64,000 nucleotides of DNA from Wolfiporia cocos (GCA_029448655.1 JACCLO010000017.1:558001-622000); one strand, 5' to 3'. Positions 41,927 through 53,741 are shown, counted from the stretch's first letter. Numbers and translations are program-made. The notes: generated by a model not told the origin, from the letters alone.

Positions 41927-44282
41927 ATGTTGCCCCTCCTGCGTATCATACTATCTGCTCTGTCTGCTTTTATATTGTGGCGGCTAGTCCGCAGAGCATT
42001 TGGATCGTCTCCACTCGAAAATATCCCAGGGCCTCCTTCGAAGTCGTTGCTAAAAGGTGTCCGGCGTTGATGCATTTTTACATTGCTGATAGCTTCCGCG
42101 AGACTGACCAACAATGATTACTGAATGCAGGGCATTACTTTGAATTGTACCATCGACAGGGATGGCAATTTCATGAGAAGCTCTGGAAGGAGTACGGAGC
42201 CGTCGTGAGACTTCGAATGTCGTTCGGCGTGGGCTTTTATTCTTATCATGCTGCGGCATACCTAGACTGATCCACGTTCAGACACCATGCCTCTATATCT
42301 CGGATCCAAGGGCACTTCACCATCTTTTGATCGCCGATCCCTCTGCAGTAGATCAATCATCTTTCATTGTTGAGTATGTGCATATGTACTATTAGGACTG
42401 TTCGTATTCTTAACGTCAAACAGGAGCTATCGTATCTTACTAGGTCCCGGTTTGATGTCTGCAATAGGTCTGCTCGATGTCCTATGTCGCCGAACCGCGC
42501 TAATTCCCACGCAGGAGATCAGCATCGACGGCAACGCAAAATGCTGAACCCTGTATTCTCAGTAAAAAACTTGCGGGATATGCTTCCGTTGTTCTATAAA
42601 GTCATCAACCAGGTCGGTCCCGAGTAATATCGACAACTTACCAGTTTGTTTAATGTTTGTCATCCCCAGCTAGAGCAAGCAATAAGTGCCACTGTTGGAA
42701 ACGAAGCAAAAGAGCTTGACATCCTCCAGTGGATGAACCGCGGGTCCTTGGAGCTGATCGGTCAAGCTGGCCTAGGGTATACTTTTGGAAATATTGTAGC
42801 GCCCACTTCGAACGATTATGCACGTGCCTTAAAATCCGTGTTGTAGGTGTCCGTTTGATGTTAGAAATTCGGATATCGAGCTGACGTGCAATGTCAGCCC
42901 CACGCTTTCACGTATAGGCTCTATTCGACAGCTTACACCATACCTGGTGAAGATCGGATCTTCCGCGTTTCGACGGCGCGTACTGGAGTTACTGCCTAAC
43001 AAGAACATCCAAGATCTTCTAGCTATAGTCGATACTATGGATCGCAAGTCGAATGAGATTCTGCAGTCGAGGAGAGCAGAATTACAAAGTGCAAAACACG
43101 CATCGTCTACCATTGTTGGTGACGGAAAGGATATAATGAGCTACTTGTGTACGCCCTTTGCGAAGAGTCCAGTTCAACTTGCGCGCATGCTAACATCTCA
43201 TCTAGTGAGAGCAAATATGGAGGCTGACGCGAAAGACAGGCTATCTGACCAAGAAATCATCGGACAAATGTCGTACGTCTGTCACGCATATCTTCTGAGA
43301 TGTTCTCATCATCAGGCAATCCATAGGTCCTTCGTCCTAGCAGGCACCGACTCTACTGCCAGTATCCTCACGCAGATTCTCCAATATCTTGCTCAGCATC
43401 CACAAAAACAAGAGATGCTCAGAAAGGAAATTGTGGAAGCTAAGAATGGAGGCGACTTGCAGTATGACGATCTCATGAGGTTGCCTTACCTGGATGCTAT
43501 TGTGAAGGAGACATTGCGCTTGTGCGTGCACAGTTCTTGCTTTCTCAAGATTGCTGAACGCACTCTGCAGGAATCCTCCGCCCTCCATGGTTTCACGCCA
43601 GTTTGTTGCATGCGGATATCTTCTCTTATATATCAATTTGACTCCCATTTCTCAGAACGCAGAAAGACACTATGTTGCCAGTTGACACTCCAATCAGGGG
43701 AGTCGATGGCAAGCTCATGACAGAGATACTCGTACCGAAAGGAACCATTATCTTCGTCGGCATCTTAGCAATGAATAGAAGCGAAGCAATTTGGGGCGAC
43801 GACGCCTTCGAGTGGAAACCAGAACGATGGCTAGGTGATTTGCCGAACACCGTTACTGATGCACGTATTCCAGGGATATATTCATCCTTGTGAGTCAGCG
43901 ACTTGCTTCAGACATCGTTGAAGACTGATCGGTGATACGCTGTAACTGTGAACCGAAGGATGACCTTTGTCGGTGGTAACAGGACCTGCATGTACGTAAT
44001 CTATCATCTAATGTATGCGTTAGAGGGATCTTAGCATCGTTCTCGCCAGAGGTTTCAAATTTGCGGAAATGGAACTCAGTATGTCTATTGCTCGCTCTTT
44101 TCACGTGTGATCTGACAATGTCCGCAGAGGCGATGTTGAGTGTCCTTATCGAATCATTCTCCCTCACGAGTACCAGCAAGGATATTGTGTGGAATCTTGC
44201 AGCCGTTCGATTCCCGACTGTTGGCATAGATGGTGCAAAGCCGGAACTGCCGTTGGTTGTATCTCGTCGAGACCATGCGTAA
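41927..44282 (+). CDS. Cytochrome P450 monooxygenase, complete, 14 exons
   Basis: Exons: 41927-42056, 42131-42228, 42282-42373, 42424-42467, 42515-42612, 42670-42842, 42898-43148, 43206-43272, 43327-43521, 43571-43600, 43656-43889, 43959-43991, 44050-44078 and 44128-44282. They total 1629 nt (542 residues), an exact multiple of three, and all introns are GT..AG. Seen: an N-terminal membrane anchor (LLRIILSALSAFILWRLV), the IPGPP hinge, the C-helix HRRQRKMLNPVFS, the I-helix oxygen-binding AGTDST, the K-helix ETLR, the PERW motif and the haem-binding FVGGNRTCIG with its ligand Cys. P450s oxidise small molecules at the ER with a reductase partner; the substrate is unknown and no cluster partners are visible. 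Nothing is broken, although the surroundings are repeats. Confidence 0.93.
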
Positions 44283-46845
44283 CCACCTGCATCGTTCTAC
44301 GCATTTGAAAGGATACGAAATTTGAACACAATTGAGCTATGAAGGAACGTGTCCAATACCAGCCTGATGCCAGACAACAGGCAATCCTGTCTTGACATAG
44401 CCTACAATAAGCATTGAATGCCCTAATCGCCACATCACGAGAGGGCGGCATCCGTCAGACTATGGTCGCTGAAATCATGATCGACAGTGATGCGACTGAG
44501 AACGTCCTCTCTAATTTCAAGATAATAGCCATATATCATGAACCAGTAGCACATGGCTATCCCTGACTATTTGTGCGCCTCTGGGGCTCCCGGCTCTTGC
44601 GCAGAAGGGATAAGTGTAGCTACGACGGACTAAGTATGTACTAGTGTGCTACAGGGTGCTTGGCGTAGAGTAGACTATACTAGTGACATAAGCGAAGTTG
44701 GGAAAGTGAATACCAAGTTTGCTAGTGCGCCGACATCCCCTGATGCGAGGCAGCGGCAGCCCGCCGTTCCCGAATCGCAACATACAGTACAGTTAAGTAA
44801 AATCACACCATAAGGTTCAATGGGAATCATAAGAGTATATGAGTGGTACAAGGTGTCGAGGCCGCGACTGGATATTGATGGGATGGCGAAGGGACAAGAA
44901 ATCCATAGAATAGGAGCAATCGGTCGCGAGGGAGTTGAGTCTCATCGATCTCGTTCCTCTATGTTGGGCGCGTCATCATTCACATCCACACTGGCACCGC
45001 ATCTCAAGTTGCCTGTACTCTCTGAAATACGCAGCTCTCATTGACTATGTCATAATCACGTTGATTGCCGACTGATTACATACTCTCATGATGAGTTATG
45101 ATCAGCAACAGTAGTCAAAGCTTATGGCATGGCCTGCTGTGCATCAGTCATTCATGTCCCCATTGGTGTCCTTGGATCTCAAATCAATGGTGCCACGGCG
45201 ATAGTTATCACTAGCAAATCCGTGATGTGGTCTTATTTTCACTCTCAAGCCTTGCGTTCTCTTACTAACGTGTTTAGGCTGAATACGCCGAGCCGGACAA
45301 GCGACGAAGAGAACTTCGAGACGTAATTTCAATGGACAATGACTCGTGTTGGCTACGAACCGATGAAGCGACTGTATGCTCGCCGTACAGATTATATGTA
45401 TATGAACAGGTAACTATGGGCCACGCGAGAATTCCACACTATTAGTACGACGCCGTGACTCCCCGCATCCAACGACCGACTTCATCGCCACCCCCGCGCA
45501 CGCTTCGATGCAGCCTGTTACATGGCAACGTTCGTTTGCATCCAACAAACTTGAGGTTAATTACTTGAAGTTGTCCCACACGGTTTGCATGGCCTTTGAA
45601 ACTCCGCGGTGGCTGAAGCGCAGGAGGGTGGCTGGGCTCGGCACGTCGTTCTAAGCACTTGAAGCTGACAGATAAGTGATGCAATGGTTTGTCGGGAGAG
45701 CTCCTCATGTCAAATCTATTCTCATAATATGTTAGCACATATGTAAGGCCCATAAGCAAAGATGTTCAGAAACGAGTAACTCTGTTTGAATGTCATGCGA
45801 AGAAGCTGCTCAATGTTGATTTTGCCATCCACAAGAAGGATTCCGTCCATGAGAAGAAAGGCGAGCTTACTGCAGAATGTCGAAATTGCATTGAGAAGGA
45901 GAGTGACACAAGCAACACTTCAAGCAACTACTCAGGGGAATATGACTCGCGTGAAAGCGTATTCCTGATCTTAGGCTACTCAAGGCGTATAAGGCCAAGA
46001 CGAGTCTGGGGTGCTACCCTGCTCGTCGGCCAGTATATATGCTATTCTACTGTTTGTACATTGTTTGGCAACTGTATAGTTATTACGTAAGCTGATAGTC
46101 CGTTAACTAAGGTAAACCCTATAATGGGTGTAGGTACACGGCACAGAGTGTCCGGGGGTCTGACAACACATGATAGGGTGATCTGGGTCTTGGCACGTGA
46201 CTGCTTTGGCGCGCGCTTAGATAAGATAAGGGTTTAGGCTTTAGTCACTAGTTGTTGGCTAGGAGAAAGAAATCGGCTTGTGACAGAGAGGGAGAGGAGA
46301 TGGGAAAAACGAAAGGCTGATGAAGATGAGGAGGACAATGAAGCTGAGCTTGAGCGCACACTTCAAGTTGTAGTCACCATGGTCCAGGTCCAGTGGGCTG
46401 AAGACATCGACACCCACGTCAATTGCCGGACTATGCCAGTCACGAACACGCGCAGTCGTTGCCGCCAGCATCAGTCCATCAATGTGATCAGGTACAGATA
46501 CATTAAGGTCAATAACTATAGAAATGAAATGGTGCCCCATTAAGGTTCCGTTGCTGATACTGAAAAAGCTGGTACTAAAGTTTATGTATATTTAGCAACT
46601 AATTTTACAAGTGAATGGAGCTCCTTTAATGACTGTACCCCCTCCTGTAGAAGTACTGATTGTGACATCTCAACACTATCTCTGTGATATTATACATGGC
46701 ATGCTCCCGTGATACATGGTCAGAACCATTCCGAGGTTCCCATCATGTCGCTTTAAGGCCGTGCATCACTGAAGCACCTGGGCATTCGTGTCGCACCAGT
46801 AGCTGAAGCGCTGAAGCACTGCGCCAGCGCTTCAGCCACTGCAGA
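44283..46845. other. Gene-poor stretch, no gene recognised
   Basis: Only short unsupported frames. At about 45540-45650 (minus) lies a copy of the repeat into which TRIM-D inserted. It shares, for example, TTTCAAAGGCCATGCAAACC with 49779 onward, so this region is itself old repeat DNA. Confidence 0.55.
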
Positions 46846-46850
46846 GTTTC

Positions 46851-47013
46851 TGTCACGGGCAAAATCGCCATTACCAGCAGCTAGGATATATATGTATAAA
46901 TGCTACGCTAATATATAGGGGGTAGAGCACTATGTTCAGACTTCATTCTGAACTTGGCGCTCTTCCGCCCGCCTCACCCCAGTTAGCTCTGTGGGCTATG
47001 GGTGGTCTTGTCA
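46851..47013 (+). repeat. TRIM-D 5' LTR
   Basis: 163 bp, unusually short, yet it still holds TATATAGG (46912) and, 33 bases on, the RNA start ATTCTGAACTT (46945-46955). Confidence 0.88.
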
Positions 47014-47014
47014 T

Positions 47015-47025
47015 AAGTTCAGAAT
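47015..47025 (+). promoter_or_regulatory. Self-priming primer-binding site of TRIM-D
   Basis: AAGTTCAGAAT, one base after the LTR, an exact complement of 46945-46955. The variant base relative to gypsy-3 (AAT versus ACT) is matched by the same change in its own LTR. Confidence 0.8.
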
Positions 47026-48272
47026 CCACTACCATCCGGGCTGCTGGTCTAAACTCGAGGCTACTGCAGAGATAAGCTCCTGTGTTACCTTCTTGCACGA
47101 CAGGGATACGATGCCGACACGGCACCCTCATCGCTATGACCTACGGCAGTAGACTCCCGCCTATGACACAACAGCGTTTCCCTTGACACACAAGGCGGCT
47201 CGTTGGACGAGCAACAGTGAAAAACTCCCGCTTACAGAAACACAACAGCACGCCCAACGCACAACCCCGGGCAGTACCCACTTACATAAAACAGAATAAC
47301 ACTGATAAAAACCCACTATACACCACAGATGTGTCGGTCAGACGCGATTGGCATCACGACATGCCAGTCGCACGGTGACCAACACACGCTATGCCGACGT
47401 CACCTCACCGCATGTCAATACACCGGCACCCCGCTCCCTGCTTAGTCAGCAAAGGGAGCGCACCAACGCGACCCGCCCTCACAGGCCCCAGGCACACCCA
47501 CACACCGCCCACCTTTGCTGCAAGCATTGACGGCGCGCGTCTCGCTACAACATAAGCAAGACAACACACCACCACCAGCGCGGAACACCGACACCGCTAT
47601 GCGCGGACTCATGACACCGAAAGGCATACACACAAGACGGGGTGGTGCGCCCACTGCACCTACACAAGAGGCTTTGGGCCGTACACTTACGTGCACCCAT
47701 GAACCATCTCACGAACTCCACGCTGGCCACGTACAAGGCCACTTACAGCGCAACAAGCCCGGCCCGTTATAACAACGCGGCGACGGCGAAGACAACGCTG
47801 GACGGGGGTACGCTACCCCGCCGCTCACACTCGTTCACCAGCAGAAAACCCCAGCTAACGACTACGTTCACCACCCACCTACACTACACGCTTGCAGTTC
47901 ACCACCCTGGTGGGGGACATAGCCTACACAAAAATACACAGAAAATTGAAACCCACCCACCACCCCAGTCAAAACACCATGAGGACAACATAACGGGCTG
48001 GGGGTAGGGTTGGAGGAATGAACTGACAACCCAAGACGAGCAAAGCCCGAGAGACATAGGCATAGCGTGACAACGACCGAGGGAAGCCCAAGGAGGGAAG
48101 CCCAAGGTATGACAACGAGGAAGGGGACCGACCGAGGAGATCGGACTGAGGATGAACGATGACGCGTACCGAGCGAGGAGCTTGCGCGTAGACCTGCCGA
48201 CGAGGAGGGCTGACGATGATGACTTTTTTCCCACCCTACCGCCCCCATTGACTCACCTCTCGCCACGCAGAC

Positions 48273-49179
48273 TGTCACAGATTTATTCGTGCAGCTCCCA
48301 TTTTAGCCCTTTAGACCCCTATATGTGGGTACTAGCCTTATAACTGAGGGTGCTACTATGTCCCAAAAGTTATCGGATCATGTGACCTACTGAATTGAGG
48401 TCACGTGACCTACCAAACTTCTAGATTAGATAGTGGCACTAGGTACCACCATAGGCGCCTTGTTAGGTGCCCAAGATCTTATCTGGTTAAGGACTTAGTT
48501 GTCAAAGGCCTCGTGAGGCGTGACATCATCAAGAGTCCATGGTAACCTACATCATCATGACATCAGGGCCCATACAGGTCCAGTCTATGACATCATGCTT
48601 ATATTTAGGAGCCTATACTTAGCAGGTCCAATTACAGGGCTTAAACCTATCTACATAGTTACCCCTCCCACAGGTATTACATATATCACAGAGGCCAGAA
48701 CTATATGACATCATCGTCTAGACCCCAGATCCACTATGACATCACACATGATGTGGTTCTGAGGTCATTACTTACAAACCAATGCTAACAATAGCATTTT
48801 ACTTACAAACCAGGTTAAAGATAGACAAAGGTACCTTATTGCACCACTATCACCCATTATGATGCCATTACAGGCAATTATGACACAATCCTATGCACAC
48901 AGACCACCTACCATTTAGGGTAGACACTTCTACCAGTAGTACAAGGCCTCAGACATGTATATAACCAGATGGTCTAGGGTCTAAAACCTTAGACTCAATA
49001 TTCTAAGCATTCTACTATGAGTGTTGGGGGTGTTTCCCCTTTCCCTATTTCCTCTCCACCCTTTACCTCTTTGCCACCTGCTTGCCTTGAATAAGTCGCT
49101 TCCTAGTTGGTTTGCGACCTAAGTCTAGTGCGACAAGCTTGAACCTTAGGGATAAGACGTCACAAGGAGATCCGTGACA
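48273..49179 (+). repeat. Solo LTR (907 bp) inside TRIM-D
   Basis: It runs from TGTCACAGATTTATTCG to GATCCGTGACA and is flanked by CAGAC on both sides (48268-48272 and 49180-49184). TATATAAC at 48958 with the expected RNA start AGACTCAATA at 48991 gives plus orientation. The internal part was lost by LTR-LTR recombination. Confidence 0.88.
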
Positions 49180-49614
49180 CAGACACATCGCTAGAGATGG
49201 GGGTGCTTAATACAAAAATCATATATTACAGGTAATCTACAGGTGGCGAAGGAAACCCTTACGGCCTACAGCGGCGAACACAGAAGTCGCGACACGACAC
49301 CAACCCTCACAGGGACCTCATCGGTCACTAATGCACCCAACCCTACGAGGGGCCCAAGGCGGTAGATTCCCGCTACAACCCTACAACGACAGCAACTCCC
49401 CCCACCTTACAACCTCTTGCGGTGGTAGTTTCCCACCACAACGACTCTTCTACAGGCCGGCGGTAGTCCCCCTCCCATCTTACAATATTTCTTTTACAGC
49501 TTTTTACAGATCACACTTACACCGGCAGTACAGCCCCACCTACACACATACAAAAACACAAGAAATATAGGATAAGAATTTGGCATCGAGACGACACACT
49601 AGAGATGGGGGTGA

Positions 49615-49777
49615 TGTCATGGGCAAAATCACCATTACCGGCGGCTAGGATTTATATGTATAAACACTACACTAATATATAGGGGGTAGAGCACTATGTT
49701 CAGACTTCATTCTGAACTTGGTGCTCTTCTGCCCACCTCACCCCAGTTAGCTCTGTGGGCTATGGGTGGTCTTGTCA
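49615..49777 (+). repeat. TRIM-D 3' LTR
   Basis: 163 bp. At six CpG sites of the 5' LTR this copy reads TpG or CpA. Confidence 0.88.
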
Positions 49778-49782
49778 GTTTC

Positions 49783-50954
49783 AAAGGCCATGCAAACCGT
49801 GTGGGACATTAACCCCAGTGAAAGTACCTCATACCAGAATCTACCAATAGATAATGGGTATGATAGGGGTTAAAATTGGACGGTAGAATAGCATGCGCTA
49901 CCTTTTAGGCGCCCAGTAACATAGTAGTAGCTACTGTAAGATGCCGAAAGCTATGAAGGTAGTATTAGGCATGTAGGACGGATACCCAAAAATATAAAGA
50001 TTATATCCCCGTCTACTGAAAGCTAGAGGAAAATATTCGGGGCCCTGGGTTGAGAAGTACTGCCTGCCAAAAGCTCCCAGAATATACTCATTGCCAGTGG
50101 CCTTTGCTTCATCAACCCATCAGAACATAGCAATCAATATCAATTCCCATCTTTCATATTTTACAAATTATCGAATGCCACTATCCAATCTGAGTCTATT
50201 GACCAAGCATTCAAATTCAAATACGTACTGATTCTTTGTGAAAAAGCATGCATCCTGTTGCTGAAACCGGAAGCAATTGGCAGTACTGGTGCCATTGGCA
50301 CTGAGGCAGTGAATCGTGTGCGAGATATGTGTGTGAGATTTAAGTTTGTTTGATAGACACATGAGGGCATCATAATTTGGGTTTTGTGGTGGGCATGAGA
50401 GTACATGGGCCGCACACACATGGTGGCTGGCTTGGGGGCACGGTTGGCGGTATCTGGTGTGATAGATGTGGCAATCACCACAGCAATTTGTGCACAAGGT
50501 AGTAAGTTGCTATTTACTGGGTAGGAAATTGGAATGCACACACCTCAGCCATCTGTAATTACCGTACAGAACTCGCTACGAGTGCATGCCCCACCGATGC
50601 TGCACAAGCTGGCTGAACACCATGCATATCCCCACAAGCCATGGCAAGTCGTACATTGTGGGGTCACATCACACCATGCATGACATCAGTGCATGCAATG
50701 GGACAAGTTCTATTTGAAGCCTTACAAGAAGGAGATATCCCCCTCTATGAGTGCTCTACTAGCCATAAGAGTTTGAGATTTGAGGATGGTAGAAGTACGA
50801 GGGAGAGATGAGAGGAAAAGACGAAGCAGCGACACAAGAACACTATGACACAATCATGTGACTTGCTCACGAGGGTGCTTGGACTTGCAATGAAGTCCAA
50901 TTGTGCTACACAAAAATTTTTGTCTTGAAACATGGATTGTTGACTTGACAAGCG
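49783..50954. other. No gene recognised
   Basis: The first 35 bases continue the repeat flanking TRIM-D. The remainder has only short frames without motifs. Confidence 0.5.
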
Positions 50955-51411
50955 TGACACAGAATACTCATCTAGTGTCAGCCACAGGCGGCCCCCTAGG
51001 GCCCAAGCATAGCAAGCTGGCACAAGGTAGTACCAGACTAGCAAGGTGAGAGGTAAAGACTAAGGGTGTTGCCCAAAGGGCAAGGTGCACGCAAGTGGAG
51101 ATGGTAGACTGAGGGAAACACCCAAACGTCGACATTAACAAGCTTGAGGTGTAAGACCTCAAGCGCAGTAGTTATATACATGAGTAGTGCTAACTAATCA
51201 GAGAGATGACCACCCTAAAGGTGGCCCATGCACAACACGCCAATCATGACTAAGCTAGCATGTAACTATGCGTGACCTATGGACTGTAGGTAGCGACACC
51301 GAACCACTATACTATGAGGGGTAGGGGTAATCACATGATGTACAATGATGAGGACTGGGGGTTTGACCCCAGGGGATGGCAATTAGCCTAATGCCAGGAA
51401 AATCTGTGACA
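50955..51411 (-). repeat. Probable solo LTR (457 bp, minus)
   Basis: Ends TGACACAG..CTGTGACA (plus strand), like the other LTRs here. Minus TATATAAC (51171-51178) with a predicted RNA start AAGCTTGTTA at 51145, 33 bases on. The flanks AAGCG and AGGTG are not an exact target duplication, so the call is weaker. Confidence 0.6.
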
Positions 51412-51639
51412 AGGTGCTCAAAGCAAGCTCAAGTTCGATTGTCTTGACAAAGATATGTTGAAGATATGAAGTAGTATGCATGGGTATGACAAAGGTCTTG
51501 GCATTGGTAATCGAACTGCCCAGACTCTTGGCATATAGCTTTTGGTATCTTTTGGTATAAATGGTTATCTCAGAGGTATATTTCTGGTATTTATAGGTAT
51601 ACTGAGGATATGTGGTACTTTCACTGGGCATTAACCTCA

Positions 51640-51745
51640 AGTAGGTTTATGGTTTGCATAGCACCAAGCACCGAGGATCACGTGCATACTGCCACGTTGG
51701 GCCACGGCGGGCACCTCTGGGCGATTATCGACAGAGAGAACAACC
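51640..51745. repeat. Fragment of the MITE-like family (terminal arm only)
   Basis: GTTTGCATAGCACCAAG..GATCACGTGCATACTGCCACGTTGGGCCACGG closely matches 59770-59845, but the internal sequence does not follow. Confidence 0.7.
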
Positions 51746-51839
51746 ATTTATATCCCACAGTTAGTATATGTAGCATACATGTGTGGCGGTCAACAAGGAC
51801 CCAAGTCACGGTAAGGTGTTGAGGTAGGTAAGTTAGGGT

Positions 51840-53110
51840 AAAGCGAGCGGTGGGAGTCAAGATGTTGTGGTGAGTAAATGGAGGTCATGGTGAGTGAGGT
51901 TAGGGTGTGGTAGAGGGTAAAAAGAAAAAGGAGTATGGTGCACATAAGCTGAGTGTGTAAAGATGAGCAGAAGGATAAGTATGTAGATGGGTCAGGTGGA
52001 TGTTCAGATACATAGGGTGTGGTTGAGAACTTTCAGGGAAAGGGTGGTGTTGTGGGAAAGGGTTTGCCAGAGTCGAGGGCAAAGTCATGTAGGGTGTATC
52101 CGAGTGTGTTAAGGACGTGTTCTTGTGTGTTGTCATGAAAAGCAAAGGTGGCTGATGACCTGAACTTGTAGTTGGGGAGGTTGGGGTTGAGCCATTTAAA
52201 ATTGCCATCAATGTGGAGGGTGGTGATGGATTCTGGTAGGAGTGAGTAAAAAGTGGTGTCGTCAAGTGCATTGACGAACTTGTGAGTGATGTAGTAGTTG
52301 GGGATAAGGGAGTGGTCAGTGGTGTGATGGCAGGGGATGCTGTTGAGTTGAACTGTGATTTTATGCACTTTGAGGGTGCTAAAACTGGGGATAGGTAAGT
52401 GTTATGGGGTGTAGTCCGGGTTCATGCAGTTGAAACTGGTAGTGGAAATGGGAGGTGTGGTGGCAATAGTGGGTGTAGTGGTAGGTGGTAAGGTGGTGGA
52501 CTACAAGGGGGTCATCACGGTAGGGGTGGTGGGTTGTGGTGGTATGACAGGGTTGGGTGTGGGTTGGGTAGGGTTGATGTTGAGGAAGTCATCTGGAAAC
52601 ATGGCAATTCAATTTTGCAAGGGGTGGGACAGATGGCATCTAGGAAATCTTCGTCTTCTGGGGAGAGCCATGAGGGTGAAGGGAGTGGGGTGGCAAGCTT
52701 CTGTGTGTCGTCAGAATCAACTGAAGGGGTTGGTGTGGGAGGTCTGGTGGTGACAGGGTGGTCATCCAAGGAGTGAGTTGCTTTGGGGTCAGGGTGGGAG
52801 ATTGGGTGGGGGTGGATGGGTGTTGAGGCACCCACAAAAGAGTCAGGGTCTTGATCTGCCTAGTGGAGATGGATGTGATCAGTGATTTCTTCTTGGGTGG
52901 TGTCACAGGGGGTGTGACATGTTGGGAAGGTGGTGACCTTCGTGGCATGTGAACGGGTGTGGGTAGAGGGTTGGGTAAAGCAGACACCAGAATGGCATCA
53001 AAGTGGAAAGTGAGAGAGAGTAACTCATCCTGTAAGGTAAGGATGGTGAGGGTTTCATCGTGGGCTAGTTCATCAGCTCCGTGTTTGATAGTGGTGAGTA
53101 GGTAGAGTTT
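51840..53110 (-). other. GT-skewed region with unrecognised minus-strand frames
   Basis: The plus strand is strongly G/T-rich. Minus-strand frames at 52368-52033 (HKITVQLNSIPCHHTTDHSL..HIDGNFKWLNPNLPNYKF), 52835-52515 and 52987-52640 are Pro/Thr/His-rich and in different frames. The first has a less biased composition and could be a fragment of a real protein. I recognise none of them. Confidence 0.35.
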
Positions 53111-53118
53111 CAGTCAAC

Positions 53119-53300
53119 TATCTTAATCTGCCAACTGCCCTTCACTTAATAAATGACAGTTGCAAGCTAGGTTTGCATGCAGATCAATCTACTGTGACAA
53201 TAAAATGATAAGTTCAGGATTCCAACCAGAGGCCTCACCAAAGGTAAAAACTGCACTGTTGTACATGCAATAACCAACTAAGCCATAGTGGCAACAATTA
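53119..53300 (-). repeat. tRNA-derived SINE, minus copy
   Basis: Minus strand: A-box-like TGGCTTAGTTGG, B-box-like GGTTGGAATCC, then the tail ATTTTATTGTCACAGTAGAT..GGCAGATTAAGATA. The tail matches the plus copy at 53566-53741, in opposite orientation. Confidence 0.72.
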
Positions 53301-53565
53301 CCTGTGACCAATCAAAATATATATACACACAATTTCCGCAAATCATCAAGGCAACTAACTGCTACAACAAGCATAAAGAAACCAATGATAGTGGCAGCTT
53401 GATTTAGCATGCCTGACCTGGAGCAACTCACCATGGGAAAGCTGAATACACTGGAATTACAGTTAGAGGCAGATTCAATCGTATTTGTGTTATGGAAGAT
53501 GTTAAACTGCAAAAATGAAGATTACAAAATACTCTATATATTGCTTGAAAGTGTGTAGAAATTAG

Positions 53566-53741
53566 TTGCACTGTAGCTCAGTTGGCTAATGCATGCTGCG
53601 ATGCTCTTATTCTCATCTGCGCTAAGGTCCTTGGTTTGAATCCTGGATGTACCATTTTATTGTCACAGTAGATTAATCTGCGTGCAAATCTAGCTCACAA
53701 CTGCCATTTCTTAAGTGAATGACAGTTGGCAGATTAAGATA
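53566..53741 (+). repeat. tRNA-derived SINE, plus copy
   Basis: tRNA-like head with GTAGCTCAGTTGGCTAATGC (A box) and GGTTTGAATCC (B box), then the same tail as the minus copy. The anticodon stem is too degenerate to be a functional tRNA. Confidence 0.75.

Larger units (their letters stand above)
46851..49777 (+). mobile_element. TRIM-D: small non-autonomous LTR retrotransposon with 163-bp LTRs
   Basis: LTRs at 46851-47013 and 49615-49777 (TGTCA..TTGTCA). The target duplication is GTTTC (46846-46850 and 49778-49782). The orientation is plus: the primer site follows LTR1, and the polypurine tract GAGATGGGGGTGA precedes LTR2. The LTRs differ at about 11 sites, mostly CpG transitions, so the insertion is older than gypsy-1. 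The inside has no gag or pol frame and is interrupted by a 907-bp solo LTR. Termini and primer site resemble gypsy-3, a candidate helper. Confidence 0.9.

Noticed and set aside
47868..48278. 136-codon minus-strand frame in TRIM-D
   Set aside because: Antisense, low-complexity Ser/Pro/Val composition, and crosses the boundary of the nested solo LTR.
53571..53652. Functional tRNA gene
   Set aside because: A and B boxes are present but the acceptor and anticodon stems do not pair convincingly, and the shared tail marks it as a SINE.
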